Assembly (NCBI GenBank): GCA_027623555.1
Contig: JAQBSZ010000006.1
Span: forward strand, 62,001 to 126,000
From: Pseudomonadota bacterium
GTDB lineage: Bacteria; Pseudomonadota; Gammaproteobacteria; Pseudomonadales; Pseudohongiellaceae
Length of the DNA: 64,000 bases
Direction of reading: 5' to 3'
A program made the translations under genes and the position numbers. How positions within the stretch are numbered: position 1 is the first letter of the stretch; each line of letters starts with the position of its first letter. The notes beneath the pieces are model-generated. The model was not told where the DNA came from, searched no databases, and saw nothing but the letters and a program-made list of their open reading frames with translations. Positions 25,381 to 34,193 of the stretch are shown piece after piece.

Positions 25381-25597
25381 GTAAAATGCAGTACCCGTCT
25401 GATGCAAAAAAACTATTAACATCAGCCCCTACTGGGATCACTGATCTAATGGCTTCTTAGCTAATCAGGTTTTAAGGGAGTGGTGTCCTGTGACATTTAT
25501 AACCAGCAGTACGGTTATTCTCTATTAGCTACCACTAATAGACAGTCATCAACACTTACCAAACGTATCACACCAATATGTTCAGTGACTCAACAGT

Positions 25598-25663
25598 CTG
25601 TTTTAACGGACGCAGTATACAGAGGCAACCGTTTAAACGGACGTCTAACCGTTTAAAACGGAC
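25598..25663. repeat. Three iteron-like CCGTTTAAACGGAC repeats
   Basis: CTGTTTTAACGGAC (25598-25611), CCGTTTAAACGGAC (25629-25642, a perfect 12-bp palindrome CCGTTTAAACGG) and CCGTTTAAAACGGAC (25649-25663). The last two are spaced 20 bp, about two helical turns, apart. The array lies 370 bp upstream of the recombinase gene and could bind a replication initiator or a regulator. Confidence 0.6.
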
Positions 25664-25773
25664 AAATTGAACATAAAATAAAACCTGCTTTTTTGCATAC
25701 AAAGACACCTTTGAAAGACATTGTATTCGTCGTCGTTGCGTCAATTTATTAACGTAGACTTAACTGTGGAAAA

Positions 25774-25796
25774 TCGGCCCTACTGATTAGGGCCGA
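25774..25796. repeat. Hairpin upstream of the recombinase gene
   Basis: Perfect 9-bp inverted repeat TCGGCCCTA - CTGAT - TAGGGCCGA, without a T-run, 237 bp before the chosen start at 26033. Possibly an attenuator or operator. Confidence 0.45.
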
Positions 25797-26032
25797 ATCA
25801 AAATATTCAAAATGTTGCTCTGTAATAGTTCTTTGTCTGAGGATTATTGAGTGTGTCTGTCAATTATCTATCGAGCAATTTTCCAACTCGTTATAACATC
25901 CATAAACAATCGAAATTCCTTTCGCTAAAGGCAGTCTTGTTATCCATAAACATTCCTGAGTCCTGGGAAAGTTTACCGTCTCTTTCTTTGATCGATTACC
26001 TCATCTTCGTGCCATCACTTTGGAGGTCGATG

Positions 26033-26899
26033 ATGAATAAACTTAATTATCAATTAAAAAATTTATGTGAACGTAACCACGATGGCAGTCATGGAACGCG
26101 CTCAGAGCGTCATCAAATATTGCAGGGCATCGCTAATCAATTACTGGCATTAGGATATCGGCGTATGGAGGCCAATTCCTTAAAGCCAAAACACATTGAA
26201 GCCTTGGTAGCCCATTACCATCAAGAAGGTTTAACACCTGGAACAATTAAAAACCGCATGTCAGTGCTGCGGTGGTGGGCTGAAAAGATCAACAAGTCCA
26301 ATGTCATTTGTAATGACAATGCCTTTTATGGCATTGCCGACCGAATTTTTGTGACTAACTCCTCCAAAGCCTGTGAGTTAGATAAGGCGCTATTAGCAAG
26401 AATTGACAGTGAGACCATCAAAATGAGTTTGGAGTTACAAAAGGTATTTGGTCTCAGACGCGAAGAAGCCATGAAGTTTACGCCGGATTTTGCCGATCAG
26501 GGAAATCACATTCGGCTTAAGTCGTCCTGGTGTAAAGGGGGTAAAGCAAGAGAGATTCCAATTAAGACGGATGAGCAACGAGATGTATTAGCTAGGGCGC
26601 ATGTACTGGCGGGAAGAGGATCGTTGATTCCCGATCATATGCAGTATGTCCAACAAATGCGGATTTATGAAAGTGAAACGCACAAGGCAGGGCTTTCAAA
26701 AATGCATGGCTTACGCCACCGCTATGCACAAGAACGCTATCTTGCTTTGACGGGATGGGCTTCACCAGCCTGTGGCGGGCCAAAATCTCAAAACCTCAAT
26801 TCTGAAGAACGTAAACAGGATTGCCTTGCACGATTAGCGATCTCCCAAGAATTGGGGCACGAACGCAAATCTATAACAGCGGTGTATCTAGGTACGTAA
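26033..26899 (+). CDS. ICE integrase-domain protein (Phage_int_SAM_2/Integrase_1 type)
   Basis: Tyrosine recombinase of the class carried inside PFGI-1-like ICEs. The N-terminal SAM-like domain (LNYQLKNLCERNHDGSHGTR, then SLKPKHIEALVAHY and TIKNRMSVLRWWAEK) precedes a catalytic domain with Arg (KVFGLRREEAMKF), His-Arg-His (MHGLRHRYAQ), His (ELGHER) and Tyr (ITAVYLGT), all present. An in-frame extension reaches 25847, but a GGAGGT site at 26022-26027 places the start at ATG 26033 (288 residues). Its substrate site is unknown. It is not next to a tRNA, unlike the integrase at 8247. Confidence 0.88.
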   Translation: MNKLNYQLKNLCERNHDGSHGTRSERHQILQGIANQLLALGYRRMEANSLKPKHIEALVAHYHQEGLTPGTIKNRMSVLRWWAEKINKSNVICNDNAFYGIADRIFVTNSSKACELDKALLARIDSETIKMSLELQKVFGLRREEAMKFTPDFADQGNHIRLKSSWCKGGKAREIPIKTDEQRDVLARAHVLAGRGSLIPDHMQYVQQMRIYESETHKAGLSKMHGLRHRYAQERYLALTGWASPACGGPKSQNLNSEERKQDCLARLAISQELGHERKSITAVYLGT

Positions 26900-26972
26900 A
26901 GGTTTGAAAAACCATCTTTCAAACGGCGTTGCCTGCGCTGCTCCTTGACTCGATAGATAAGCATTTACTGTT

Positions 26973-26992
26973 GCTATTGCAGTCTCAATAGC
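26973..26992. repeat. Palindromic repeat GCTATTG-N6-CAATAGC, copy 2
   Basis: Second copy of the palindrome at 25281, here extended to 8-bp arms (TGCTATTG/CAATAGCA). It is located between the recombinase gene and the gene at 27127. Confidence 0.5.
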
Positions 26993-27126
26993 ACTGAACG
27001 GGTATAAGCCATTCACGATTAACACCGCAATGAAAGCGTGAAAGTTTTTATACCAGCCCTTTGGGAGAAAGATTCCCTTGGGGGATGTTTTTCTCTTTTT
27101 TATCTTGAAAGATTCGGAGAATCACA

Positions 27127-27468
27127 ATGGAATATTTGGAAATAGCGGGACAAGTAAAATTGAAAGCGGATTTTGATCAAGTCAAAGTAAATTCAGTATT
27201 GAAAGCGTTATCCAATATTGAAAGTGCTATTTTTGGCTTTATTGAGGTCAGCCTCAAAGGTGACGTTCTTAGCATTCACGCCGACGGTGAAATTGCAGAG
27301 AGCAATTCGATTAAAGCGCTATTTTTAGACCTGCAAGATCAGTTTGCGATTGGCTCATCATTTAAGATGTTTAGTGTTCGATGGGAGTTTTATGTCATGT
27401 TATCAATACTCTCATTACCTACCCAAACAGCACTTGTTAAGACGACACAAACTGCGCTCATGCAGTAA
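27127..27468 (+). CDS. Hypothetical ICE protein, 113 residues
   Basis: Not recognised. A CGGAGA Shine-Dalgarno site precedes the ATG. The product starts MEYLEIAGQVKLKADFDQVK and is predicted alpha/beta, with IFGFIEVSLKGDVLSIHADGEI in the middle and no signal peptide. It is a single-gene unit closed by a very strong terminator 4 bp after its stop. It lies directly upstream of the pilL transfer operon and may be a small regulator or accessory factor. Confidence 0.65.
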   Translation: MEYLEIAGQVKLKADFDQVKVNSVLKALSNIESAIFGFIEVSLKGDVLSIHADGEIAESNSIKALFLDLQDQFAIGSSFKMFSVRWEFYVMLSILSLPTQTALVKTTQTALMQ

Positions 27469-27471
27469 TCC

Positions 27472-27517
27472 ATGGCAAAGGCTTTCCCTTACAGGTAAGC
27501 CTTTGCCATTTTTTTTA
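27472..27517 (+). terminator. Strong rho-independent terminator
   Basis: Perfect 13-bp stem ATGGCAAAGGCTT (27472-27484) / AAGCCTTTGCCAT (27497-27509) with a 12-base loop and a run of nine T. It separates the 27127 gene from the transfer operon. Confidence 0.92.
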
Positions 27518-27521
27518 TTAA

Positions 27522-27544
27522 AGTTTCCTAGCATGAAGGAAACA
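27522..27544. promoter_or_regulatory. ICE operator-like palindrome, site 3
   Basis: AGTTTCCT - AGCATGA - AGGAAACA, a perfect GTTTCCT/AGGAAAC palindrome with a 7-base spacer. It lies 66 bp upstream of the pilL start and immediately after the terminator, so it should control the first transfer operon. Confidence 0.65.
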
Positions 27545-27610
27545 TTAAGGTCATTGGTGTAGGCAGTCTTTCTATAGTCTATTGCCTTGATTCAACAAAA
27601 TGGAAAACAG

Positions 27611-28417
27611 ATGATGAAATTTAAAAATCCTTTGCTGATATTTATCCTTTGCTTGTGTGTATTTTCCATTGGAATGGCGCAAGACAATGCACAGAGCGTG
27701 CCGATCAGTCGTTATACCGCGGTTGAAATTGGAATCACCCTAGAACAATCGTCATTACTTCAAAATGTGGTGGATATTGATATTCCTCCTTCCATCAACA
27801 TCGTGGGCGAAGGCATTTCATATTTACTCGCCCCGTATGGTTTTGCCATTAATACCGACGAACAAAGACCATCCGAACAATCCATTTTACTGATGCAGGT
27901 TTTGCCTGAACCCCATCGTCATTTAGCGTTAATGACTGTGGTTGACGCCTTGACTGTATTGGGCGGCGAAAGTTTTAAGCCAGTCATTAATCCTGTGACT
28001 CGCACAGTGCATTATGAATTAAAAGAATCTTATCAACACTATATAACTGAATCGGATATAGAACAGGCTGCATTGAATTGGAGCGAACGAAATCGTCAGA
28101 TTGAAACGGTGGACTTTGAAACACTCCCAGACTCTCCATTAGGTTCTTCTTATATTTACGGACCAATTTTATCCGGGGAGAGTCTAGGCAGTATCACTGA
28201 ATCCCTTGGCTTAAATGGCATGAGCCTGGCACAAAGAATGATTCAGATATTTCAGGAAAACCCCCATGCCTTTAGTGGCGGCAACATGAATGCTTTAGTC
28301 ATTGGCTCACAGCTTGCAATACCTGTTCAGACAACCGCTTCGATGACCCCTGCCGAAGCTGCTCAGTTTGTGAGGGATCAATATAGTCAGTGGAGCGAAG
28401 GGAGGGTTGGACAGTGA
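27611..28417 (+). CDS. pilL: ICE protein PilL-like (TIGR03748 type)
   Basis: First gene of the transfer operon. It encodes a secreted protein with a signal peptide (MMKFKNPLLIFILCLCVFSIGMAQ). A PilL N-terminal domain (SYLLAPYGFAI, then DALTVLGGESFKPVINPVTRTVHYEL) and a C-terminal LysM-like part (PILSGESLGSITESLGLNGMS) follow. PilL-type proteins belong to the type IV pilus/T4SS surface machinery of PFGI-1-class elements. A TTG at 27587 extends the frame, but the ATG at 27611 gives a proper signal peptide. The stop overlaps the next GTG (GTGA). Confidence 0.85.
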   Translation: MMKFKNPLLIFILCLCVFSIGMAQDNAQSVPISRYTAVEIGITLEQSSLLQNVVDIDIPPSINIVGEGISYLLAPYGFAINTDEQRPSEQSILLMQVLPEPHRHLALMTVVDALTVLGGESFKPVINPVTRTVHYELKESYQHYITESDIEQAALNWSERNRQIETVDFETLPDSPLGSSYIYGPILSGESLGSITESLGLNGMSLAQRMIQIFQENPHAFSGGNMNALVIGSQLAIPVQTTASMTPAEAAQFVRDQYSQWSEGRVGQ

Positions 28418-29241
28418 AAGAAGGTGTAATGTTTATTAGTGGCTTGTGTTTATGTCTGTTGAGTGTAAGTGCTGTTGGCGCTACCGGTGACGAGGTGAAT
28501 ACTGCCAGCCAAACGTCTATCCGCGAAACCCCCATTACTCGTACGCAAGTGGTGGAAACCCAAGCGGCCTTATGGCGTTTAGATATCAGTGAATATGAGC
28601 GCTATCTTGAGTTGATGGCAGGGCCATTGGGTAAGTGGAACGATAATCTTGATCCGTTAATGGCATTGGGGATGTTTCCTCAAAATCCGCAGGATGTCAG
28701 ACGTTATGCCGAGCTATATGCTCAACAGGAATTTGAATTGACTGAACGAGTGCTCGATTTTCAACAAGCGTACCGAGCAGCCTTTGATCGTTTATACCCT
28801 TTTGTTGGGATGTTAGATCAACGTTTACTTGCCCCCTATTTCGAGAATGAATTATTACAAACGCAATCTCAGGAAGCCGCGCGTCAAGCGCAGCAGATAT
28901 TTTTAGCCAATGACAGATTATTAATTTTTGTGCCGCTTGATTGTGGCAGATGTCTGTCGTCGATCAGCCATTTGATGGGACTACTGGCACAGGTCACCGA
29001 GTCCGGTGTGGATGTCTATATTCGTGAGGCAATTGATGATGACGCCGTGGCACGGTGGGCATTAGAGAATAATATTCAATCACAGTGGGTCGAAGAAGGA
29101 GAACTTACCTTAAATCGTGATGAAGGTTTGTATCGCGGTCTTGTCAGTCAAACCACTGAAATTAATAGAATTGTCTTGCCTATCTTCCTCAAACGCAGCG
29201 ATCAGTATTTGCAGTTAGATCCCAGAAATTTAGGCTTATGA
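28414..29241 (+). CDS. ICE protein, TIGR03759 family
   Basis: Periplasmic transfer protein of MPF_G elements. The chosen GTG at 28414 overlaps the pilL stop and has GGAGGG upstream; an in-frame GTG at 28390 lies inside pilL. A signal peptide (FISGLCLCLLSVSAVGA) precedes the family segment WRLDISEYERYLELMAGPLG. The C-terminal half is thioredoxin-like, with LLIFVPLDCGRCLSSISHL containing a CxxC-type pair (CGRC). Its exact role in the apparatus is unknown. Confidence 0.87.
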   Translation: MKEGVMFISGLCLCLLSVSAVGATGDEVNTASQTSIRETPITRTQVVETQAALWRLDISEYERYLELMAGPLGKWNDNLDPLMALGMFPQNPQDVRRYAELYAQQEFELTERVLDFQQAYRAAFDRLYPFVGMLDQRLLAPYFENELLQTQSQEAARQAQQIFLANDRLLIFVPLDCGRCLSSISHLMGLLAQVTESGVDVYIREAIDDDAVARWALENNIQSQWVEEGELTLNRDEGLYRGLVSQTTEINRIVLPIFLKRSDQYLQLDPRNLGL

Positions 29242-29765
29242 ACCGTCGCCACTTTACGCAATGGCTAGTGGGGATGGCATCGCTGAAAGGCAATGCAGCT
29301 TGGGCAGGCATTCCCTCAGCCTATCAAAGGGTTGGACGTGCCAGGAACGTCCCGGCAGATATTCTTTATGCCGTTGCTATGGCAGAAAGTGGTAGCCGGT
29401 ATCAGCAATCCCAACACCCTTGGCCGTGGGCATTAAACATAGCAGGGCAAGGCATATATTGCGCCACGCAGCAAGAGGCTTTGCAAAAAGCACTTGATGC
29501 CATCGACTTAGATCAGTCAATTGATCTTGGCCTTATGCAAGTATCCTGGCATTGGCATCACCAACGATTTCAGCATGTGAGTGAGGCACTTGTTCCTCTT
29601 AATAATCTCAATGTAGGCGCGGTCATTTTACGCGAACAATTTGAGCTCAATGGGAATTGGTGGCAGGCGGTGGGCGCTTATCACGACCCAGGTAAAGATC
29701 AGCAATCACTCATTCAAGCCGAATTTTACCGCCATAAAGTTAAGCAACATTGGGAGCGACTATAA
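29238..29765 (+). CDS. Lytic transglycosylase (SLT domain) of the ICE
   Basis: Peptidoglycan-cleaving enzyme that opens the wall for assembly of the mating apparatus. It has an N-terminal secretion signal with an RR pair (MNRRHFTQWLVGMASL). An SLT fold follows, with catalytic Glu in YAVAMAESGSRY and LGLMQVSWHWHH and AVGAYHDPG motifs. At 175 residues it is compact, as in related ICEs. ATGA overlap with the gene upstream, and the stop is directly followed by the next ATG. Confidence 0.9.
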   Translation: MNRRHFTQWLVGMASLKGNAAWAGIPSAYQRVGRARNVPADILYAVAMAESGSRYQQSQHPWPWALNIAGQGIYCATQQEALQKALDAIDLDQSIDLGLMQVSWHWHHQRFQHVSEALVPLNNLNVGAVILREQFELNGNWWQAVGAYHDPGKDQQSLIQAEFYRHKVKQHWERL

Positions 29766-30260
29766 ATGAAAAAATTCACTGTGTTATTTTCATTGATGGC
29801 AGTGTTAACTGTTAACACCAGTGAAGCAGTAACCATTATTTATGATTCGGGCAATACCTATTCCATTGCCCCCTATGTACCGGGTCGGGTTGACAGTGAG
29901 GTGGTGAGAGTCGCCCCAAATCAGAATTCTGCTGCATTCCAATTACCTATTGAAACCCCTTCCATGCGCCCTGGCAGAGTAACGTTAACTCCTATGTCTC
30001 TTAGGTATTTACAACAGCCGCTTTTTTTGGTGGGCAGTGGTCCGGTTTCGCAAACGTGGCTAGAAGACAAAAAACAAGCACTCATAGAGATCAATGCGGT
30101 GGGATTATTGATCGAAGCCAACGACATGGTCGATGTTGAAACGATGTTGTCAATTGCCGGTGACTTACGCTTAGTCCCCGCTTCAGCTCAAGGGTTTGCC
30201 GAAAAGTTGGGGTTGACCTATTACCCGATTTTGCTTTCTAAAGACGGCTGGGAACAATGA
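29766..30260 (+). CDS. ICE protein, TIGR03765 family
   Basis: Secreted protein of 164 residues with a signal peptide (KKFTVLFSLMAVLTVNTSEA). The family pattern includes LFLVGSGPVSQTWL near the middle and GFAEKLGLTYYPILLSKDGWEQ at the C-terminus. It always sits just before traD in this class of element, as here, with an ATGA overlap. It is presumed periplasmic; the biochemical role is not known. Confidence 0.87.
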   Translation: MKKFTVLFSLMAVLTVNTSEAVTIIYDSGNTYSIAPYVPGRVDSEVVRVAPNQNSAAFQLPIETPSMRPGRVTLTPMSLRYLQQPLFLVGSGPVSQTWLEDKKQALIEINAVGLLIEANDMVDVETMLSIAGDLRLVPASAQGFAEKLGLTYYPILLSKDGWEQ

Positions 30261-32323
30261 GCGATAAATATGAAATTGAAGTCTTACTAAGGCCACCGGT
30301 GGAACTGGCATCTGCTGCGGTGTCATTTTGTGCCGCAGGCATAGTCTTTAAAGCCCCTGAAATCTTAATGATGACCCCTTCTGTAGCGTTAATCAGTGGC
30401 AGTGCCCTGGTAGTACTGGGTTGCTGGCGAGGTCGTCAAGGATGGAAAATTCTGCGTTATCAACGTCACCTTAAAAGCAGTCCACGTTATGCCATGTCAT
30501 CGAAGAACATTCCAGTGAGTCAACGAGTCTTGTTTTTAGGCAGGGGGTTTCGTTGGAATCAAACTCACACCGAACGACTCTACGCAGCCCGTGATAAACA
30601 CTCAGCACAATACCTGCGAATTAATCGACTTACTCAATGGATTCGACGCATGGAAGTGATGTGTGAAAACACGCCTTTCATTAGAATAATTTTTCGTTTC
30701 ACGGCAATTGATTCCGTCTTGAACCCCGTGCGCCCCGCGCCTCCTGTAGGCGGTGATCCGGTCATCCATGGAGTGGGGTTTGGGGCGGAAACCAACGCGA
30801 CCATGCCTTTAGTGGATCGCGTGGGACATTTAGTGGTAGTTGCAAGAACGCGCCATGGCAAGACTCGGCTGGCAGAAATTCTCACCACACAAGATATTCA
30901 CCGGGGGAATAACTGTGTGATCGTGCTTGATCCAAAAGGGGATGCTGAATATCTAAAACGCATTTTTATTGAAACTAAACGGGCTGGGAGAAAGCTCATT
31001 GTGTTTCATTTGGGCTATCCACAATTGAGCGCTTCGTATAATGCGATTGGGTCTTTTTCCAGCATTACTGAAGTGGCCAGTCGTATTGCCAGTCAACTCT
31101 CTGGCGAAGGGGATGCGGCGGCGTTTAGAGAATTTGTCTGGCTGTTTGTCAATATTATTGCGGTGGCCATTGCCGGTTTAAATGAAACCCCTGACTTTCA
31201 AAAGATCAGGCGCTATATGTCTGATATCGACCCTTTGCTCATCGCCTATGGGCACCATTGGCTTGAGGAAAACGGTAATGAAGATTGGCAAGAAGAGCTT
31301 AAAAAAGTACGAAGCGAGGTGCATATTAAAACGGTGCCTAGGGGTGAACAGGGTAAACACCCTGATGCCATTGCACTGGTGAGATACCTCAAAACCCAGG
31401 GGGAATTGGATCAAGTCTTGGAAGGTTTGGTATCGGTCTTTCGTTATGAGAGAGAGTATTTCCAAAAAATAACCATTGCAGTGAAGCCCTTTTTAGAAAA
31501 ACTGACCACGGGCAATATAGCGTCGATTTTATCGCCCAATCCTGTTGATCATGAAAATTCTAATAATCGCCTTGAATGGGGAGACGCTATACGTGATGAA
31601 GCGGTGGTGTACGTGGGCTTGGATGCGTTAACTAATCCTGAAGTTGCCAGCGCCGTTGGCGCGTCAATGTTTAGCGACCTGACTAGTTTAGCCGGACATA
31701 TTTACAAGTACGGGATTGAAAAGCCAGGACAACAATCAACCCACAGAACTAAGCGTCAACCAGCCATCATTATTCATGGGGATGAATTCTCTGATTTGAT
31801 CGGGCCACAGTTTAAAACCTTAATCAATAAAAGTGGGGGGGCCGGGTATGAGTTGAACTTATACACGCAAACCTGGAGTGATCCCATTGCCGAACTGGGC
31901 AGTGAAGCCAAGGCCGGTCAGATTGCAGGCAACATCGGTACGATGATCATTATGGGGGTTAAAGAAATATCCACCTGTGAAATGTTCACCAAGCAATTAC
32001 CTGAAGTATCAGTTAGCGAGATTATGGCGGTATCAGGAGTCACCGATACGCCTGCCAGTGATGGCAGTTTTGGCTTTACCTCAAACAATCAAGATCGTAT
32101 CAGTATTAGTCGAGTGCCAATGATTGCACCGGCTGATGTGATTGCATTACCTAAAGGGCAGGCCTTTGTCCTGCTCAAAGGCAGTGAGTTATGGAAAATC
32201 CGCATCCCTTTGCCGTCAAAAACTGATGATGAAGCTTTACCCGATGACCTTGGCGCGATGCTCAATGCAATGCGCAAGAATTATAGCTCGGTTATTGATT
32301 GGCAATCCTATCATCGGCGGTAA
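30257..32323 (+). CDS. traD: Type IV coupling protein TraD (SXT/TOL subfamily)
   Basis: Inner-membrane ATPase that links the relaxosome to the secretion channel. Two TM helices (about 15-60) precede the motor domain. Walker A is ARTRHGKTR (196-204), with Ala replacing the usual first Gly. A DPKGDAEYLKR segment follows, and Walker B-like IIIHGDEFSDL lies near residue 510. The length of 688 residues fits the subfamily. Its presence means the element was built to export DNA, although no relaxase is visible in the window. Confidence 0.93.
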   Translation: MSDKYEIEVLLRPPVELASAAVSFCAAGIVFKAPEILMMTPSVALISGSALVVLGCWRGRQGWKILRYQRHLKSSPRYAMSSKNIPVSQRVLFLGRGFRWNQTHTERLYAARDKHSAQYLRINRLTQWIRRMEVMCENTPFIRIIFRFTAIDSVLNPVRPAPPVGGDPVIHGVGFGAETNATMPLVDRVGHLVVVARTRHGKTRLAEILTTQDIHRGNNCVIVLDPKGDAEYLKRIFIETKRAGRKLIVFHLGYPQLSASYNAIGSFSSITEVASRIASQLSGEGDAAAFREFVWLFVNIIAVAIAGLNETPDFQKIRRYMSDIDPLLIAYGHHWLEENGNEDWQEELKKVRSEVHIKTVPRGEQGKHPDAIALVRYLKTQGELDQVLEGLVSVFRYEREYFQKITIAVKPFLEKLTTGNIASILSPNPVDHENSNNRLEWGDAIRDEAVVYVGLDALTNPEVASAVGASMFSDLTSLAGHIYKYGIEKPGQQSTHRTKRQPAIIIHGDEFSDLIGPQFKTLINKSGGAGYELNLYTQTWSDPIAELGSEAKAGQIAGNIGTMIIMGVKEISTCEMFTKQLPEVSVSEIMAVSGVTDTPASDGSFGFTSNNQDRISISRVPMIAPADVIALPKGQAFVLLKGSELWKIRIPLPSKTDDEALPDDLGAMLNAMRKNYSSVIDWQSYHRR

Positions 32324-32328
32324 CGGTT

Positions 32329-33057
32329 ATGACGAGCAAGCAAGACTATCAGGCACCAAAGAGAAAAGAGCCAGGGTTTATTGGCAACAGTTTTTCTGTG
32401 TTGGTGCAATTTATCACCTGGCTGGTAATCAGTTTGATTGTGTCGATTGGCATTGAGTGGATTGGGATGACATTTTACTGGACAGAACAGGGATCGAATC
32501 ATGCCAAGGGTGTATTGGTAGCCGATCAAGCCTACCTGAACCAACAGTTAGTGGATAAAACTATGCCTATTAAAGCCTGGGTTATCCAATGGACAGCCAT
32601 GGGAGTTGACTGGATCGGTAATCTGGATTGGTTAAAACCGAATGGGAATCACACTGAAGATTATTCTAATGGCGTTCTCACCAATTTGACTGAGTGGGCA
32701 AATGACTTACGCATTCAACACAAAGATAAACTTCAGGCCGGAGAATATGTCAGCCAGACATTTGTGACTCGTTTGGGGCTGATTGCTTTTTCATTACCTA
32801 TATTTGTAGTGGCAATGTGGGTGGGGGCAATGGACGGATTAATTGAACGGGATTTACGTCGATGGGGCGGCGGTAGAGAAAGCTCCAATGTCTTTTCCCT
32901 TGCCAAAAATGCCATTACTCCGATTTTTGTATTGGCCTGCGTCATTTACATCAGTCTGCCTGTGAGCCTAGACCCGGTAGTAATTATTTTACCCTTTGCC
33001 GTATTGGTGGGCTTATCCATGCGTATTACGTTTGAACGATTAAAGAAATATTTTTAA
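32329..33057 (+). CDS. ICE membrane protein, TIGR03747 family
   Basis: A 242-residue inner-membrane protein with TM segments at about 20-45, 155-175 (LIAFSLPIFVVAMWVGAM) and 205-235, and the conserved IERDLRRWGGGRESS loop. It is encoded right after traD, as in all PFGI-1-type modules. An in-frame ATG at 32299 lies inside traD; the ATG at 32329 follows the traD stop by 5 bases and is preferred. It probably assists the coupling protein. Confidence 0.88.
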   Translation: MTSKQDYQAPKRKEPGFIGNSFSVLVQFITWLVISLIVSIGIEWIGMTFYWTEQGSNHAKGVLVADQAYLNQQLVDKTMPIKAWVIQWTAMGVDWIGNLDWLKPNGNHTEDYSNGVLTNLTEWANDLRIQHKDKLQAGEYVSQTFVTRLGLIAFSLPIFVVAMWVGAMDGLIERDLRRWGGGRESSNVFSLAKNAITPIFVLACVIYISLPVSLDPVVIILPFAVLVGLSMRITFERLKKYF

Positions 33058-33063
33058 AAATAA

Positions 33064-33086
33064 ACTTACCTGACACAGGGGAAAGT
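33064..33086. promoter_or_regulatory. ICE operator-like palindrome, site 4
   Basis: ACTTACCT - GACACAG - GGGAAAGT, two mismatches from the perfect palindrome. It lies in the 81-bp gap before the RAQPRD gene and so marks a second transfer transcript. Confidence 0.6.
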
Positions 33087-33138
33087 TTTTGGTCAAGTCT
33101 GAGATAAAAGTATCAGATCATTGCGTTAAGAGGGAAAC

Positions 33139-33432
33139 ATGATGAAAAAAACATTAACCGTCCTATTGATATTGTTACTAGGAACAGCGCCTGTGTTTGC
33201 TATCACGGATGAAGAAAGGGCTGCACTACTGCGTGCATCGGCAGAGATATTAATGGTTGAAGCGATAGTGGAAGAAGCCGAGCAGGCAAAGAATGATGAA
33301 GACACAAAACCAGTCCAATACCAGGAAATTAAGAATGATCTAGAAAAAATCAAGCAGGGACTGTTGGATGTGATTAACGACGTCAGACGTGAACCCCGTG
33401 CGTTACCGCCAATCAGCGGAGACTACCAATAA
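33139..33432 (+). CDS. RAQPRD-family ICE protein
   Basis: Small secreted protein of 97 residues with a signal peptide (MMKKTLTVLLILLLGTAPVFA). A charged helical body (EERAALLRASAEILMVEAIV) and the name-giving C-terminal motif follow, here RREPRALPPISGDYQ in place of RAQPRD. It starts the T4SS pilin-region operon behind operator-like site 4, with AGAGGG before the ATG. It is universal in MPF_G elements. Function unknown, presumably periplasmic. Confidence 0.88.
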   Translation: MMKKTLTVLLILLLGTAPVFAITDEERAALLRASAEILMVEAIVEEAEQAKNDEDTKPVQYQEIKNDLEKIKQGLLDVINDVRREPRALPPISGDYQ

Positions 33433-33671
33433 TGACAGTTTCAGCGTCTCAAGAAGCGGCGTTTACCTCGGCAACCATTGGTGTGCCGATGAGCAGTTTT
33501 AGTAACACGATTTTAATCCTCTTTTTTTCGATTTTATATTTGTGGGTGTGCTGGGTAATTGTGACGCAATGGAAAGCCTGGACACAGGGCAAGATCAATT
33601 TTTATGATTTTTTAATGCGCTCGGTACGCTCGGTTTTTTTAACTTTGTTTCTGGGTTTTATTCTTATTTAA
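33432..33671 (+). CDS. ICE membrane protein, TIGR03758 family
   Basis: A 79-residue hydrophobic protein with two TM helices (about 25-48 and 60-79). The WCWVIVTQWKAWTQGKI-like loop and the FLMRSVRSVFLTLF end match the family. Overlap TAATG with the RAQPRD gene. By size and position it corresponds to small inner-membrane or pilin-like components of the apparatus. A gap of 139 bp with no gene follows. Confidence 0.83.
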   Translation: MTVSASQEAAFTSATIGVPMSSFSNTILILFFSILYLWVCWVIVTQWKAWTQGKINFYDFLMRSVRSVFLTLFLGFILI

Positions 33672-33810
33672 CTCAAAAGAGAAAATTAGCTAGGACATTA
33701 AATAACAAATAATTCGAGTGCATCGCTCGATCAGTTTTACCCCTCGTTATCCGCTACCAACAGGTTAAGGCAACGATCGACATTTTTCCATTATTTTGTA
33801 AGGATGAAAA

Positions 33811-34191
33811 ATGAAGACCTTAACGTTAGTAGCAGTACGAAAAAAACGAGGACTCGGACTCAGTAGAGTGTATCAAACACTCTGTCTTGGTTTACTCTCA
33901 ATGGCGGCACAGGCGCAATTGCCACAACCCGTCAATCCGACCAGTGGAGCACCCAACGGCAACTACCTTGCCTTCATGGAAGGCTGGACTGGTGATGCGG
34001 TGGACTACATTGCGCTGGCAATTTCCGGTGCCGGATTTCTCTGGATAGGCTGGATTTTACTCTCCAAGTTCAATGAAGCGCGCGTCTCAAATGATCCCGA
34101 TTGGGGATCTGTGGGATTAACCGCCGTGATTGCGGGCGTGTTGTTGGCCATTGTCTCATTCTTCTTGAATGAAGCTACGGGGATTATCTAG
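33811..34191 (+). CDS. ICE membrane protein, TIGR03745 family (pilin-like)
   Basis: A 126-residue protein with a signal sequence (cleavage near AAQAQLP), a short extracytoplasmic stretch (YLAFMEGWTGDAVDYIALAI) and two TM helices. This is the VirB2/TraA-like arrangement of a conjugative pilin or its relative. A GTAAGGA site lies 7 bases before the ATG. The next gene starts 2 bp after its stop. Confidence 0.85.
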   Translation: MKTLTLVAVRKKRGLGLSRVYQTLCLGLLSMAAQAQLPQPVNPTSGAPNGNYLAFMEGWTGDAVDYIALAISGAGFLWIGWILLSKFNEARVSNDPDWGSVGLTAVIAGVLLAIVSFFLNEATGII

Positions 34192-34193
34192 CC

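Noticed and set aside
25847..26032. 62-residue N-terminal extension of the recombinase
   Set aside because: The GGAGGT site at 26022 and family alignment place the start at 26033. The upstream residues do not look like a domain.
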